Source of the DNA: Pseudoxanthomonas suwonensis
GTDB lineage: Bacteria > Pseudomonadota > Gammaproteobacteria > Xanthomonadales > Xanthomonadaceae
Length of the DNA: 64,000 nt
Direction: 5' to 3'
NCBI RefSeq assembly: GCF_010093235.1
Contig: NZ_PDWP01000009.1
Span: 1-64,000, forward strand
Shown: positions 39,407 through 47,514 of the stretch, piece by piece
Layout of the letters: the number at the start of each line of letters is the position of its first letter
How positions within the stretch are numbered: the stretch's first letter is position 1
The notes under the pieces: model-generated
Databases searched by the model: none
What the model was told of the DNA's origin: nothing
The model's input: only the letters and a program-made list of their open reading frames with translations
Program-made: the position numbers and the translations under genes

Positions 39407-41746
39407 ATGCGCAAGCTGGATACGCAGGGCGGCGCACGCCTGGCCCTGCTGCTGGGCTGGGTCGCATTGCTGGCGCTCGGCGGCGTGCTGCTGTCGCGCG
39501 GGCTGCGGATGGAGGAGGACCTGCGCCGCTTCCTGCCCACGCCGCGCACGCCGGCGCAGGTGCTCTTGGTAGACGAGTTGGGCGATGGGCCCGGCTCGCG
39601 CATGCTGCTGCTGGCGGTGTCCGGCGCGGACGAAGAGACCCTGGCCGCGCATTCGCGCGCGCTGGCGGCGGAGCTGGCCGCGCGCCCGGAAATCGCCCTG
39701 GTCGCCAACGGCGAGGACGCCGGCCTGGACGCGGTGCCGGAAGACCTGCGCCCCTACCGCTACCTGCTTTCGCCCTCGCCGCAGGCGCAGTCGCTGGACG
39801 CGGCGACGCTGCGCGAGGAACTGGACCAGCGCCTGCAGGACCTGGGTTCGCCGGCGGCCGACCTGGTCGAGCCGCTGGTGCCCTCCGATCCGACCCTGGA
39901 AACCCTGCGCCTGGCCGAGGCCTGGCAGCCGGCGCAGGCGCCGCAACGCCGCCAGGGCGTGTGGTTCGACCGCGCCGGCGCGCAGGCCCTGCTGCTGGTG
40001 CAGACCGCGGCGGCCGGCTTCGACAGCGCCGGCCAGCAGGCCGCGGTGTCGGCGATCCAGGCCGCGTTCGATGCCAGCCGCGCCGAAGGCGCGGCCACCG
40101 CTCTGGAAATGAGCGGCCCCGGTGCGTTCGCCGTGGCCATCCGCGAGCGCACCGAGCGCGAGGTATCGTGGATCGGCACGGTCGACACCGTCGGCCTGCT
40201 GCTGCTGCTGGGCCTGGCCTACCGGCGCTGGAGCATCCCCCTGCTGGGCGCGCTGCCGCTGGCCAGTGGCGGTCTTGCCGGACTCGGCGCCGTGGCCCTG
40301 CTGTTCGATGGCGTGCACGGCATCACCGTGGCCTTCGGCTTCACCCTCATCGGTGTCGCCCAGGACTATCCGATCCACTTCTTCAGCCACCTGCGCCCCG
40401 GGCAGTCGCCGGTAGCCAGCGTGCGCGCGCTGTGGCCGACCCTGGTCACCGGCGTGCTGGCGACCTGCATTGCCTACGCGACCTTCCTGTTCTCCGGCGT
40501 GCAGGGCCTGCAGCAGCTGGCGGTGTTCACCATCGCCGGCCTGGGCGTGGCCGCCGCCTCGACCCGCTGGCTGCTGCCGCGGCTGGTCACGCCGGCGCGG
40601 CGGGATCCGGCCGATTCGGAGCGACTGGCGCGCATCTGGCGTGGCCTCACCCACCTGCCGCGCCCGCGCCGCGCACTGGCCGCGCTGGCGGTCGCCGCGG
40701 CGGCGGTGGCGCTGCTCGCGCCCGGTGCGTTCTGGCAGAACGACCTGTCGCGGCTGACCCCGGTGCCGCCGGCCGACCTGCAGCGCGATGCGCAGCTGCG
40801 CGCCGAACTGGGTGCGCCGGACGTGCGCTACATGCTGGCGATCCAGGGCGCGGACGTGGAAGAGGCGCTGCAGCGCTCCGAGCAGCTGCTGCCGGTGCTG
40901 CAGGAGCTGCAGGCGCGCGGCGTTCTGGCCGGCTACGACCTGGCCGCGCGCTACCTGCCCAGCGCCGCGCTGCAGCGTGCGCGCCAGGCGAAGCTGCCGG
41001 ACGGGGACACCCTGCGCGACTCGCTGGAACAGGCGCTGGACGGTTCGCCGTTCCTGCCCGATGCCTTCGAGCCTTTCATCGGGGACGTGGCCGCCGCGCG
41101 TGCCGCGCCGCCGCTGACGGTGGACGACCTTGCCGGCACGCCGCTGGAACTGGCGGTCGGCGGGCTGCTGGTGCGCGGCGACGACCACGCCACCGCGCTG
41201 GTGTCGCTGTCCGGCCTCAGCGATCCGCAGGCCGTGGCCGATGCGGTGGCGCGCTCGGGCGCGCAGCTGCTGGACCTCAAGCAGGCCTCCGAATCGCTGG
41301 TGGCGCAGTGGCGCCTGCGCCTGCTTGGCGCGCTGGCGGTGGCGGCGCTGCTGCTGGCCGGCGTGGTCGTGGGCGCGCTGCGCGACCGCCGCCGCGTGCT
41401 GCGGGTGCTGGCGCCGATGGCCCTGACCACCCTGCTGATCCTGGCCGTGCTGCGCGCCTTCGGCGTCGAGCTGAACCTGTTCCACCTGGTCTCGCTGATC
41501 CTGGCGGCCGGCCTGGGCCTGGACTACGCGCTGTTCTTCGACCATGCCGGCGACGACCGCGCCGACCAGCTGCGCACCCTGCATGCGGTGATCGTGTGCA
41601 GCCTGACCACCGCCCTGGTGTTCGGCCTGCTGGCGCTGTCCTCGATCCCGGTGCTGCGCGCGATCGGCAGCACCGTGGCCCTGGGCGTAGTGTCCAACTT
41701 CGTGCTGGCCGTGCTGGTGGCGCGCAGCCCCGAGGAGCAGGCGTGA
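39407..41746 (+). CDS. MMPL/RND-family exporter of the pigment cluster
   Basis: A 779-residue inner-membrane exporter with about 11-12 helices: one at the N-terminus (LALLLGWVALLALGGVLLSRG), a large periplasmic loop (~35-250), a 5-helix block with YPIHFFSHL, a second loop, and a final 5-helix block (GLGLDYALFFDHAG). The proton-relay Asp/His-like residues of RND exporters are in these helix blocks. Its neighbours (LolA-like, acyltransferase) make it the pigment or pigment-lipid flippase/exporter. ATG 39407 is 3 bp after the upstream stop. Its stop overlaps the next start. Confidence 0.9.
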   Translation: MRKLDTQGGARLALLLGWVALLALGGVLLSRGLRMEEDLRRFLPTPRTPAQVLLVDELGDGPGSRMLLLAVSGADEETLAAHSRALAAELAARPEIALVANGEDAGLDAVPEDLRPYRYLLSPSPQAQSLDAATLREELDQRLQDLGSPAADLVEPLVPSDPTLETLRLAEAWQPAQAPQRRQGVWFDRAGAQALLLVQTAAAGFDSAGQQAAVSAIQAAFDASRAEGAATALEMSGPGAFAVAIRERTEREVSWIGTVDTVGLLLLLGLAYRRWSIPLLGALPLASGGLAGLGAVALLFDGVHGITVAFGFTLIGVAQDYPIHFFSHLRPGQSPVASVRALWPTLVTGVLATCIAYATFLFSGVQGLQQLAVFTIAGLGVAAASTRWLLPRLVTPARRDPADSERLARIWRGLTHLPRPRRALAALAVAAAAVALLAPGAFWQNDLSRLTPVPPADLQRDAQLRAELGAPDVRYMLAIQGADVEEALQRSEQLLPVLQELQARGVLAGYDLAARYLPSAALQRARQAKLPDGDTLRDSLEQALDGSPFLPDAFEPFIGDVAAARAAPPLTVDDLAGTPLELAVGGLLVRGDDHATALVSLSGLSDPQAVADAVARSGAQLLDLKQASESLVAQWRLRLLGALAVAALLLAGVVVGALRDRRRVLRVLAPMALTTLLILAVLRAFGVELNLFHLVSLILAAGLGLDYALFFDHAGDDRADQLRTLHAVIVCSLTTALVFGLLALSSIPVLRAIGSTVALGVVSNFVLAVLVARSPEEQA

Positions 41747-42201
41747 TGAACCGCCCGTTGCCCGGCCGCGCCGACATCCTCGCCCTGGTCCCGCACCAGG
41801 GCCCGATGTGCCTGTGGGACGAGGTCCTGGCCTGGGAGGGACGCAGCATCCGCGTGCGTGCCTGGAACCACCGCGACCCGGCGCATCCGCTGCGCGCGCG
41901 CGGACGGCTGCCGGCGCTGGCGTTGTGCGAGTACGGCGCCCAGGCCATGGCCGTGCACGGCGGCCTGCTGGCCGGCACGGAAGGCGGTCGCGCCGCGCCG
42001 GGCGTGCTGGTGGCGCTGCGCGGGATCGAACTGGCCGTCACCCGTATCGACGACCTGTCCGGGGCGCTGGAATGCGAGGCCGAGCTGCTGGCCGCCAGCG
42101 AGGCCAGCCAGCAGTACGCGTTCCGCATCCTGCACGCAGGCCAGGTGATCGCCAGCGGTCGCGCGGCGGCCATGCTCGGCAGCGCGCTCGCCGGTCGCTG
42201 A
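41746..42201 (+). CDS. hotdog-fold 3-hydroxyacyl-ACP dehydratase (ApeP-like)
   Basis: A 151-residue hotdog protein. ILALVPHQGPMCLWDEVLAWEG is the FabZ-like start with His in PHQGPM, and the long acidic helix is LALCEYGAQAMAVHGGLL. It differs from the short dehydratase at 37.5 kb; clusters of this type carry both. The start overlaps the exporter stop by one base (TGATG). Confidence 0.85.
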   Translation: MNRPLPGRADILALVPHQGPMCLWDEVLAWEGRSIRVRAWNHRDPAHPLRARGRLPALALCEYGAQAMAVHGGLLAGTEGGRAAPGVLVALRGIELAVTRIDDLSGALECEAELLAASEASQQYAFRILHAGQVIASGRAAAMLGSALAGR

Positions 42202-42222
42202 CGTCAGCGCCGCGCGCGCTGG

Positions 42223-42228
42223 CAGAAT
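42223..42228 (+). promoter_or_regulatory. -10 box of ketoreductase gene, leaderless arrangement
   Basis: CAGAAT ends exactly 6 bp before the ATG of the ketoreductase. A CTGACG at 42198-42203 is a possible -35 (19-bp spacer). It may be an additional leaderless promoter inside the operon. Confidence 0.3.
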
Positions 42229-42234
42229 GTCGCG

Positions 42235-42975
42235 ATGAACAGTCCGACCCATCCCCTGCGCCGCGCCCTGGTCAGCGGCGGCAGCGGCGACATCGGTGGC
42301 GCGATCTGCCATGCCCTGGCCGATGCCGGCATGGCGGTGATCGTCCATGCCAACACCAACCTGGCCCGTGCCGAGGCGGTCGCCGCCGCGATCCGCGAAC
42401 GCGGTGGCAGCGCGCAGGCGGTCGCCTTCGACGTGGCCGATGGCGCCGCCACCGGTGCCGCGCTCGAAGCCCTGCTGGGCGAGGGCCGGATCGACGTGCT
42501 GGTCAACAACGCCGGCATCCACGACGACGCGCCGATGGCCGGCATGACCGATGCGCAGTGGCAGCGGGTGATCGACGTGTCGCTGCACGGTTTCTTCCAC
42601 GTCACCCGGCCGCTGCTGCTGCCGATGGCGCGCGGGCGCTGGGGCCGGATCGTCAGTGTGTCCTCGGTGGCGGCGGTGCTGGGCAACCGCGGCCAGACCA
42701 ACTACGCCGCCGCCAAGGCCGCGCTGCACGGCGCCAGCAAATCGCTGGCCCGCGAGATGGGCAGCCGCGGGATCACGGTCAATGTCGTGGCGCCGGGCGT
42801 GATCGCCGGTGCCATGACCGAAGGAACGTTCAGCCCCGAGGCGATCAGGCAGATGGTGCCGGCCGCGCGCGCGGGGCGTCCGGAGGAGGTGGCCGCGCTG
42901 GTCGCCTTCCTGTGCTCGGAGGCCGCCGGCTACGTCAACGGCCAGGTGATCGGCGTCAACGGCGGCATGGGCTGA
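42235..42975 (+). CDS. 3-oxoacyl-ACP reductase (FabG-like) of the pigment cluster
   Basis: A 246-residue SDR enzyme reducing the beta-keto intermediate of polyene chain elongation with NADPH. Cofactor motif: SGGSGDIGGA (15-22). The catalytic triad is Ser in SVSSVAA (~143), Y157 and K161 (NYAAAK). FabG signature FLCSEAAGYVNGQVIGVNGGMG closes the protein. Last gene of the plus-strand run; it is convergent with an antiporter and shares a stop-codon hairpin with it. Confidence 0.95.
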   Translation: MNSPTHPLRRALVSGGSGDIGGAICHALADAGMAVIVHANTNLARAEAVAAAIRERGGSAQAVAFDVADGAATGAALEALLGEGRIDVLVNNAGIHDDAPMAGMTDAQWQRVIDVSLHGFFHVTRPLLLPMARGRWGRIVSVSSVAAVLGNRGQTNYAAAKAALHGASKSLAREMGSRGITVNVVAPGVIAGAMTEGTFSPEAIRQMVPAARAGRPEEVAALVAFLCSEAAGYVNGQVIGVNGGMG

Positions 42976-42989
42976 GGCCGGGCCTCAGC
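42971..42989. terminator. shared hairpin holding both stop codons (ketoreductase / antiporter)
   Basis: Perfect 8-bp stem gctgaggc / gcctcagc with a 3-nt loop; TGA of the ketoreductase (42973-42975) lies in one arm, the antiporter stop (42985-42987) in the other. Confidence 0.55.
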
Positions 42990-44250
42990 GGCCGCGCCCG
43001 TCCGGTGGCGCGGCCACGCCGGCCTGCGCGCTGGCGACCGCATCGCGGCGTGCCAGCAGGGCCAGCAGCGGCCCGGTCATCAGGGTGGTGCACAGCGCCA
43101 CCAGCAACAGCAGGGTGAACAGCTCCGGGCCGATCAGTCCCGCGTCCAGGCCCACCTTCATCACGATCAGCTCGATCATGCCGCGGGCATTCATCAGTGA
43201 GCCCACGGCCAGGCTGTCGCGGACCGTGCAACCGGACAGCCGCGCACCGATGCCGCCGCCCAGCAGCTTGCCGAGCACGGCCACGGCCAGGATCAGCAGC
43301 AGTGCGCCGGCGCCGGTGGCGGTGAACGCGTCGGCGGTGGTGCCCATGCCGGCCACGGCGAAGAACAGCGGCATCAGCAGGACCAGGGCCAGGTGCTCGA
43401 TGCGCTCGACCAGGGCATGCATCAGGCGGTCGTCGCGCGGCAGGCAGGCGCCGAACAGGAAGGCGCCGAACACCGGGTGCAGCTGCAGCCACTCGGTGGC
43501 CGCGGCGCAGGCGAACAGGCCCACCAGCAGCGCCGCCAGCACGGTGCCGGAGGGGCGGCCGTCGCTGGCGTGTCGGCGCAGCAGCCCGGCGAACAGCGGC
43601 TTGAGCACGCCGAACACCAGCACCAGCAGCAGGCCGAGCCCGGCCAGGGTGCGCAGCAGTCCGGCATGGCCTTCGCCGCTGGTCAGCGCCACCAGCAGGG
43701 CCAAGGCGATCCACGCGCCCACGTCCAGCAGCGCGGCGGCCGAGAGCGAAAGACGCCCGACCGCGGTGTGCTGCATGCAGCGGTCCTTGAGGATCCGTGC
43801 CAGCACCGGGAATGCGGTCACCGACAGGGCCACGCCCAGGTACAGCGCGAACGGCCAGAAGGCCACGCCTTCCGGCGCCAGCATCCCGTGCAGCAGCGGC
43901 GCCACCGCCAGCGCCATGGCGAACGGCGCCAGGGCCGACAGGCCCGCCACGCGCGCGGCGGCCAGCACCTGGGCGCGCGCGCCGTCGGGGGCGCGCATCT
44001 CCACGCCGATGACGAACATGAAGAGCACCAGGCCCAGGGTCGAAAGCGCCGACAGGCCCGGCAGCGAGGCGGCCGGGAACAGCGCCGCGTGCAGGTCCGG
44101 CAGGGCGGCGCCGAACACGACCGGGCCCAGCAGCACGCCGGCGGCCATTTCGCCGATCACCGGCGGCTGGCCCAGGCGGGCCAGCACGATGCCGCAGCTG
44201 CGCGCGGCGACCAGGACCACGGCGATCTGGAACAGCAACAGCCCCGTCAT
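42985..44250 (-). CDS. CPA2-type cation/proton antiporter
   Basis: A 421-residue Na+/H+ or K+/H+ exchanger-like protein with about 12 helices (GEMAAGVLLGPVVFG, GVALSVTAFPVLARIL, NARGMIELIVMKVGL). It lacks a C-terminal TrkA domain, unlike the other antiporter at 50.8 kb. It sits within the pigment locus on the minus strand, downstream of a hairpin after the glycosyltransferase; whether it serves pigment synthesis is unclear. Ion specificity cannot be read. Confidence 0.88.
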   Translation of the reverse strand: MTGLLLFQIAVVLVAARSCGIVLARLGQPPVIGEMAAGVLLGPVVFGAALPDLHAALFPAASLPGLSALSTLGLVLFMFVIGVEMRAPDGARAQVLAAARVAGLSALAPFAMALAVAPLLHGMLAPEGVAFWPFALYLGVALSVTAFPVLARILKDRCMQHTAVGRLSLSAAALLDVGAWIALALLVALTSGEGHAGLLRTLAGLGLLLVLVFGVLKPLFAGLLRRHASDGRPSGTVLAALLVGLFACAAATEWLQLHPVFGAFLFGACLPRDDRLMHALVERIEHLALVLLMPLFFAVAGMGTTADAFTATGAGALLLILAVAVLGKLLGGGIGARLSGCTVRDSLAVGSLMNARGMIELIVMKVGLDAGLIGPELFTLLLLVALCTTLMTGPLLALLARRDAVASAQAGVAAPPDGRGR

Positions 44251-44316
44251 CTCATCTCCCCCGGCGCAGGTAGGCCCTTATAGCCCCGGGAAGGGCTGCC
44301 GGCCAAACACGGTTGG

Positions 44317-44339
44317 CCCTGAAACGGTCCGCTTCAGGG
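44317..44339 (-). terminator. hairpin after glycosyltransferase gene
   Basis: Stem ccctgaa / ttcaggg with a 9-nt loop, overlapping the glycosyltransferase stop; just downstream on the same strand a second possible stem ggccaa / ttggcc (44301-44318) overlaps it. It would separate the ketosynthase-glycosyltransferase operon from the antiporter. Confidence 0.4.
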
Positions 44340-45095
44340 CGTGGTGTCGATCAGCGGCGGCTGTGCCCGCACGCGCGCGTACTCGCGCCACACGTCGCCA
44401 TAGGCGATCACCTGGCGCACCACGTGCGAGGTGATCCGGTACAGGTCGCGCAGCGGGCGGAAATGGCTGCGCCGCAGCGGACCGCCGTCCTGGCCGCGGT
44501 AGCGGGTTTCCACCGGCACCGCGACGCTGCGCACGCCCAGCCGGCGCGAGGCGGAGATCAGCAGCTGCGCCTCGAACACGAAGTCCTCGCCGGGCACGTC
44601 CTGCAACGCCAGCACCGGGGCGGGGTAGTAGCGCTGTCCGCTCTGGGTGTCGGCGATGCGGTAGCCGGCGCCCCAGCTCACGCCCCAGTCGCCGAAGGCG
44701 TTGGCCATGCGCCGCAGCCGCGGCGCCTGGGCGCGGTGGCGCAGGCGCGCGCCGATGATGATGTGGCCCGGATGGCGCCCGGCGGCGGCCAGCAGGCGCG
44801 GCAGGTCGGAAGGATCGTGCTGGCCGTCGCCGTCGATGGTCAGCGCGCCGGTGGCGCCGCGCGCCAGCGCCTCGGCGAAGCCGGTGCGCAGGGCCGCGCC
44901 CTTGCCGCGGCGCAGGCCGTGGCGCAGCACGGTGACCGGCAGGTCGGCCAGGCAGTCGGCGGTGCCGTCGGTGGAGCCGTCGTCGACCACGATCACCCAC
45001 GGGCAATGGGCCAGGGTCTGGGTGACGACGTCGCGGATGCGCAGCGCTTCGTTGAGCGCCGGGATCACGACCGGAGTGGTACGCGGGTCAGCCAT
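44334..45095 (-). CDS. family 2 glycosyltransferase of the pigment cluster
   Basis: A 253-residue GT-A fold transferase. Motifs: VVIPALNEALRIRDVV, VVDDGSTDGTADCL and IDGDGQHDP (the nucleotide-sugar and metal-binding Asp motif). Aryl-polyene clusters often carry a GT2 enzyme that glycosylates the pigment or its lipid anchor. It overlaps the chain-length-factor gene by 8 bp. Donor and acceptor unknown. Confidence 0.88.
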   Translation of the reverse strand: MADPRTTPVVIPALNEALRIRDVVTQTLAHCPWVIVVDDGSTDGTADCLADLPVTVLRHGLRRGKGAALRTGFAEALARGATGALTIDGDGQHDPSDLPRLLAAAGRHPGHIIIGARLRHRAQAPRLRRMANAFGDWGVSWGAGYRIADTQSGQRYYPAPVLALQDVPGEDFVFEAQLLISASRRLGVRSVAVPVETRYRGQDGGPLRRSHFRPLRDLYRITSHVVRQVIAYGDVWREYARVRAQPPLIDTTP

Positions 45096-45873
45096 GGGCC
45101 AGTCCGATCCGCAGTCCGCGGCCCTCGCCCAGCGGCAGGGCGGTGGTGCCATGCGTGCTGGCAAGCGCCTCGGCCAGCGCCAGCGCCGCCGGGGCCATCG
45201 CATTGCGCGCGGCGATGCCGCACCGTGGCGCTACCGGCGCCGCCCCGGCGTCCGGGTCCAGTCGCAGCTGCAGGCGGTTGTTGCCGCCGGGACGGGCCAG
45301 GACCAGGGCCATGCCGAGCAGGCCCTCGCTGCCGAGCACGTCGTGCAGCGGACCGACCGCCGTGCCGTCGTAGGCGACCAGCAGCACCGCCGGCGCGCCG
45401 GCTTCCAGCTGGGCCAGGGCCTCGACCAGGCCCATGGCGAAGGTGGCTTCGCCGGCGCTGATCGCGGTGGCCGGTTCCATCGCGCCGGTGCCGATGGTCC
45501 AGTAGCCGGCGGCGGCGTTGTGCACCGAGTTGTGGAAGCGCGTGGGCGAGATCTCGGTCGGCGCGCTCGCCAGGGTCGCGCACATGTTGTCGGTGATGGC
45601 CAGCTCGCCGTAGGTGGAGGCGAACACCGAGGGCAGGCTGGCCGGATCGCGGCCGGCCGCCTCGCACGCGGCCTGCGCCGCCTGCAGCGCGACCAGCACC
45701 GTGTCCGGCGCGCGCCGGCGCTCGTTGGGCGGCAGCAGGGCCGGCGCCGGGCGCGCGGGCGCGCCTTCCGGCGCCGCCTCGCCACGCTGCAGGCCGACGA
45801 AGGCCTCCCAGGACGGGACGCCCGGGGCCCACAGCCCGATGCCTTCGATTGCCGCGGTCAGGGTCGTGGTCAT
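45088..45873 (-). CDS. ketosynthase chain-length-factor-like protein
   Basis: A 261-residue protein of the Ketoacyl-synt_2 (PF13723) type, a truncated, inactive ketosynthase that partners the catalytic ketosynthase and helps set chain length. Expected active-site Cys is absent: the equivalent region reads RFHNSVHNAAAGYWTIGTGAM. Found in all aryl-polyene clusters as a heterodimer partner. Overlaps the ketosynthase stop by ATGA and the glycosyltransferase start by 8 bp, so the three are coupled. Confidence 0.88.
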   Translation of the reverse strand: MTTTLTAAIEGIGLWAPGVPSWEAFVGLQRGEAAPEGAPARPAPALLPPNERRRAPDTVLVALQAAQAACEAAGRDPASLPSVFASTYGELAITDNMCATLASAPTEISPTRFHNSVHNAAAGYWTIGTGAMEPATAISAGEATFAMGLVEALAQLEAGAPAVLLVAYDGTAVGPLHDVLGSEGLLGMALVLARPGGNNRLQLRLDPDAGAAPVAPRCGIAARNAMAPAALALAEALASTHGTTALPLGEGRGLRIGLAHG

Positions 45874-47078
45874 GCGCGTGAGAACACCAGCGAACAGTTG
45901 TTGCCGCCGAAGCCGAAGGCGTTGTTCATCGCATGGACGATGTCGGCGCGGGCATTGTCGAAGCGGATCTGCGGGCCGCACGCCGGGTCGGGCGCGGTGC
46001 TGTTGAGGGTGCCTGGCAGCAGCCCGTGCTCCAGTGCCAGCAGGGAGAAGGCGGTCTCGACGATGCCGGCCGCGCCCAGGGTGTGGCCGGTCCAGCCCTT
46101 GGTCGAACTCGCGTGCAGGGTATCGGGGAACAGCGCGGCCACCGCGGCGGCCTCGACGCTGTCGTTGGCCGGGGTCGCCGTGCCGTGCAGGCTCAGGTAG
46201 CCGATGTCGCCCGGCGCCAGGCCCGCGCGCGCCAGCGCATCCTCCATCGCCCGCCGTGCGCCCAGGCCTTCCGGATGCGGCGAAGACATGTGGTGGGCGT
46301 CGCTGGATTCGCCATAACCGGCAAGCCAGGCGCGCACCTGGCCGGCGCCGGGCTGCCGCTCGAGCAGGGCGAAGCCGGCGGCCTCGCCGAGGGAAAGCCC
46401 GTCGCGTGCGGCGTCGAACGGGCGGCAGGGCTGCGCCGAGACCAGCTGCAGCGCATTGAAGCCGTACAGCACGCTGCCGCACAGGGTATCCACGCCGCCG
46501 ACGATGGCCGCATCGGCCAGGCCGGCCTGCATCAGGCGCGCGGCATGGGCGAAGACCTTGGCACTGGAGGAGCAGGCGGTGGCCACGGTCAGGGCCGGGC
46601 CGGCGGCGCCGGTGGCCGCGCGCACGAAGCCGGACGCCGCATCGGGCGAATGCACCTTCAGCCGCGCCAGGTCGGCGGGGAAACGGCCGTCCTCAAGCCG
46701 GGTGTAGGCGTCCTCGGTCTCGCCGATGCTGGAGGTCGAGGTACCGATCACCACCGCCACGCGTGCCGCGCCATGGTGTGCGACCGCGGCGCGGGCCGCA
46801 TCGAGGAAGCCGTCCTGCTGCAGGCCCAGCCAGGCCAGGCGGTGGTTGCGCGAGCGCCAGGCCTCGAACCCGGCGGGAAACTCCACCGCTTCCACGCCTT
46901 CAACCCGGCCGATCCAGCATTCCAGCGGCTTTTCCGGCAGGTCGTTGCGGCGCAGGCCGCTACGCCGGCCTTCCAGGGCCTGGCGCTGCGCCTGCAGGCC
47001 GGGTCCGAGCGCGGTGGTCGCGGTGAAGGCGGTGACGGCGACGGGTGCGATCGGCGTCGGGCGGGGATGGTTGACCAA
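45870..47078 (-). CDS. beta-ketoacyl-ACP synthase (FabF-like) of the pigment cluster
   Basis: Catalytic condensing enzyme of polyene chain elongation. With the TTG start at 47078 it has 402 residues and the complete Cys-His-His triad: C169 (VATACSSSAKV), H298 (LHGTATPANDS) and H332 (GHTLGAAG). The TTG is inferred because a good -10 (TATACT, 47108-47113) lies only 29 bp upstream, so upstream codons cannot be used. No ribosome site is obvious. The next two genes are its chain-length factor and a glycosyltransferase, translationally coupled. Confidence 0.9.
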   Translation of the reverse strand: MVNHPRPTPIAPVAVTAFTATTALGPGLQAQRQALEGRRSGLRRNDLPEKPLECWIGRVEGVEAVEFPAGFEAWRSRNHRLAWLGLQQDGFLDAARAAVAHHGAARVAVVIGTSTSSIGETEDAYTRLEDGRFPADLARLKVHSPDAASGFVRAATGAAGPALTVATACSSSAKVFAHAARLMQAGLADAAIVGGVDTLCGSVLYGFNALQLVSAQPCRPFDAARDGLSLGEAAGFALLERQPGAGQVRAWLAGYGESSDAHHMSSPHPEGLGARRAMEDALARAGLAPGDIGYLSLHGTATPANDSVEAAAVAALFPDTLHASSTKGWTGHTLGAAGIVETAFSLLALEHGLLPGTLNSTAPDPACGPQIRFDNARADIVHAMNNAFGFGGNNCSLVFSRA

Positions 47079-47107
47079 GGGCGGCGGCAGTTGGCAGCAG
47101 GCGCGCG

Positions 47108-47113
47108 AGTATA
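47108..47113 (-). promoter_or_regulatory. -10 box of ketosynthase operon
   Basis: TATACT on the minus strand matches five of six positions, 29 bp before the TTG start of the ketosynthase. No clear -35. It would drive ketosynthase, chain-length factor and glycosyltransferase. Confidence 0.5.
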
Positions 47114-47256
47114 GCGACAGCGGGCGTTCCTGCCGCGTCGGCCCCGGTTTGACGTAGATGAACGTGGCAGGCGAAATCGCGCTTCCGCGCCTGCGACATT
47201 TCCTACACAATCCCTACGTTCTTACGTTCCCCCGGGGCCGGGCGCGACACGCGCGC

Positions 47257-47514
47257 ATGCAAGCCTACGTCTACAAGAGCCGCCGCCGAGCCGACACCTA
47301 CGTCTTCCTTGCCGAACGCGACGGGTTTTCACGCCTGCCCGCGACGGTGGCGCAAGCGCTGGGCCAGCTGGAATTCGTCCTGGAAGTCGCACTGACGCCC
47401 GACCGCCGGCTGGCGCGCGCCGATGCCACCGTGGTCCGCGCCAACCTGTCCGCGCAGGGCTTCCACGTGCAGTTCCCGCCCGTGCCCGGCATGCCGGGGG
47501 CTGCCGATGAGTAA
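47257..47514 (+). CDS. YcgL-domain protein
   Basis: An 85-residue protein of the YcgL (DUF709) family: MQAYVYKSRRRADTYVFLAERDGF followed by LPATVAQALGQLEFVLEVAL. Small cytosolic protein, no established biochemical role. ATG 47257 matches family N-termini. It overlaps the large ankyrin gene by 8 bp (GATGAGTAA), so the two are translated together. A TTGACG at 47149-47154 with CGAAAT 17 bp later (47172-47177) is a weak promoter candidate. Confidence 0.88.
   Translation: MQAYVYKSRRRADTYVFLAERDGFSRLPATVAQALGQLEFVLEVALTPDRRLARADATVVRANLSAQGFHVQFPPVPGMPGAADE

Noticed and set aside
37546-41584. Long minus-strand frames opposite the pigment operon
   Set aside because: Residue composition is His/Gln/Arg/Ala-rich without domains; all enzyme motifs are on the plus strand.
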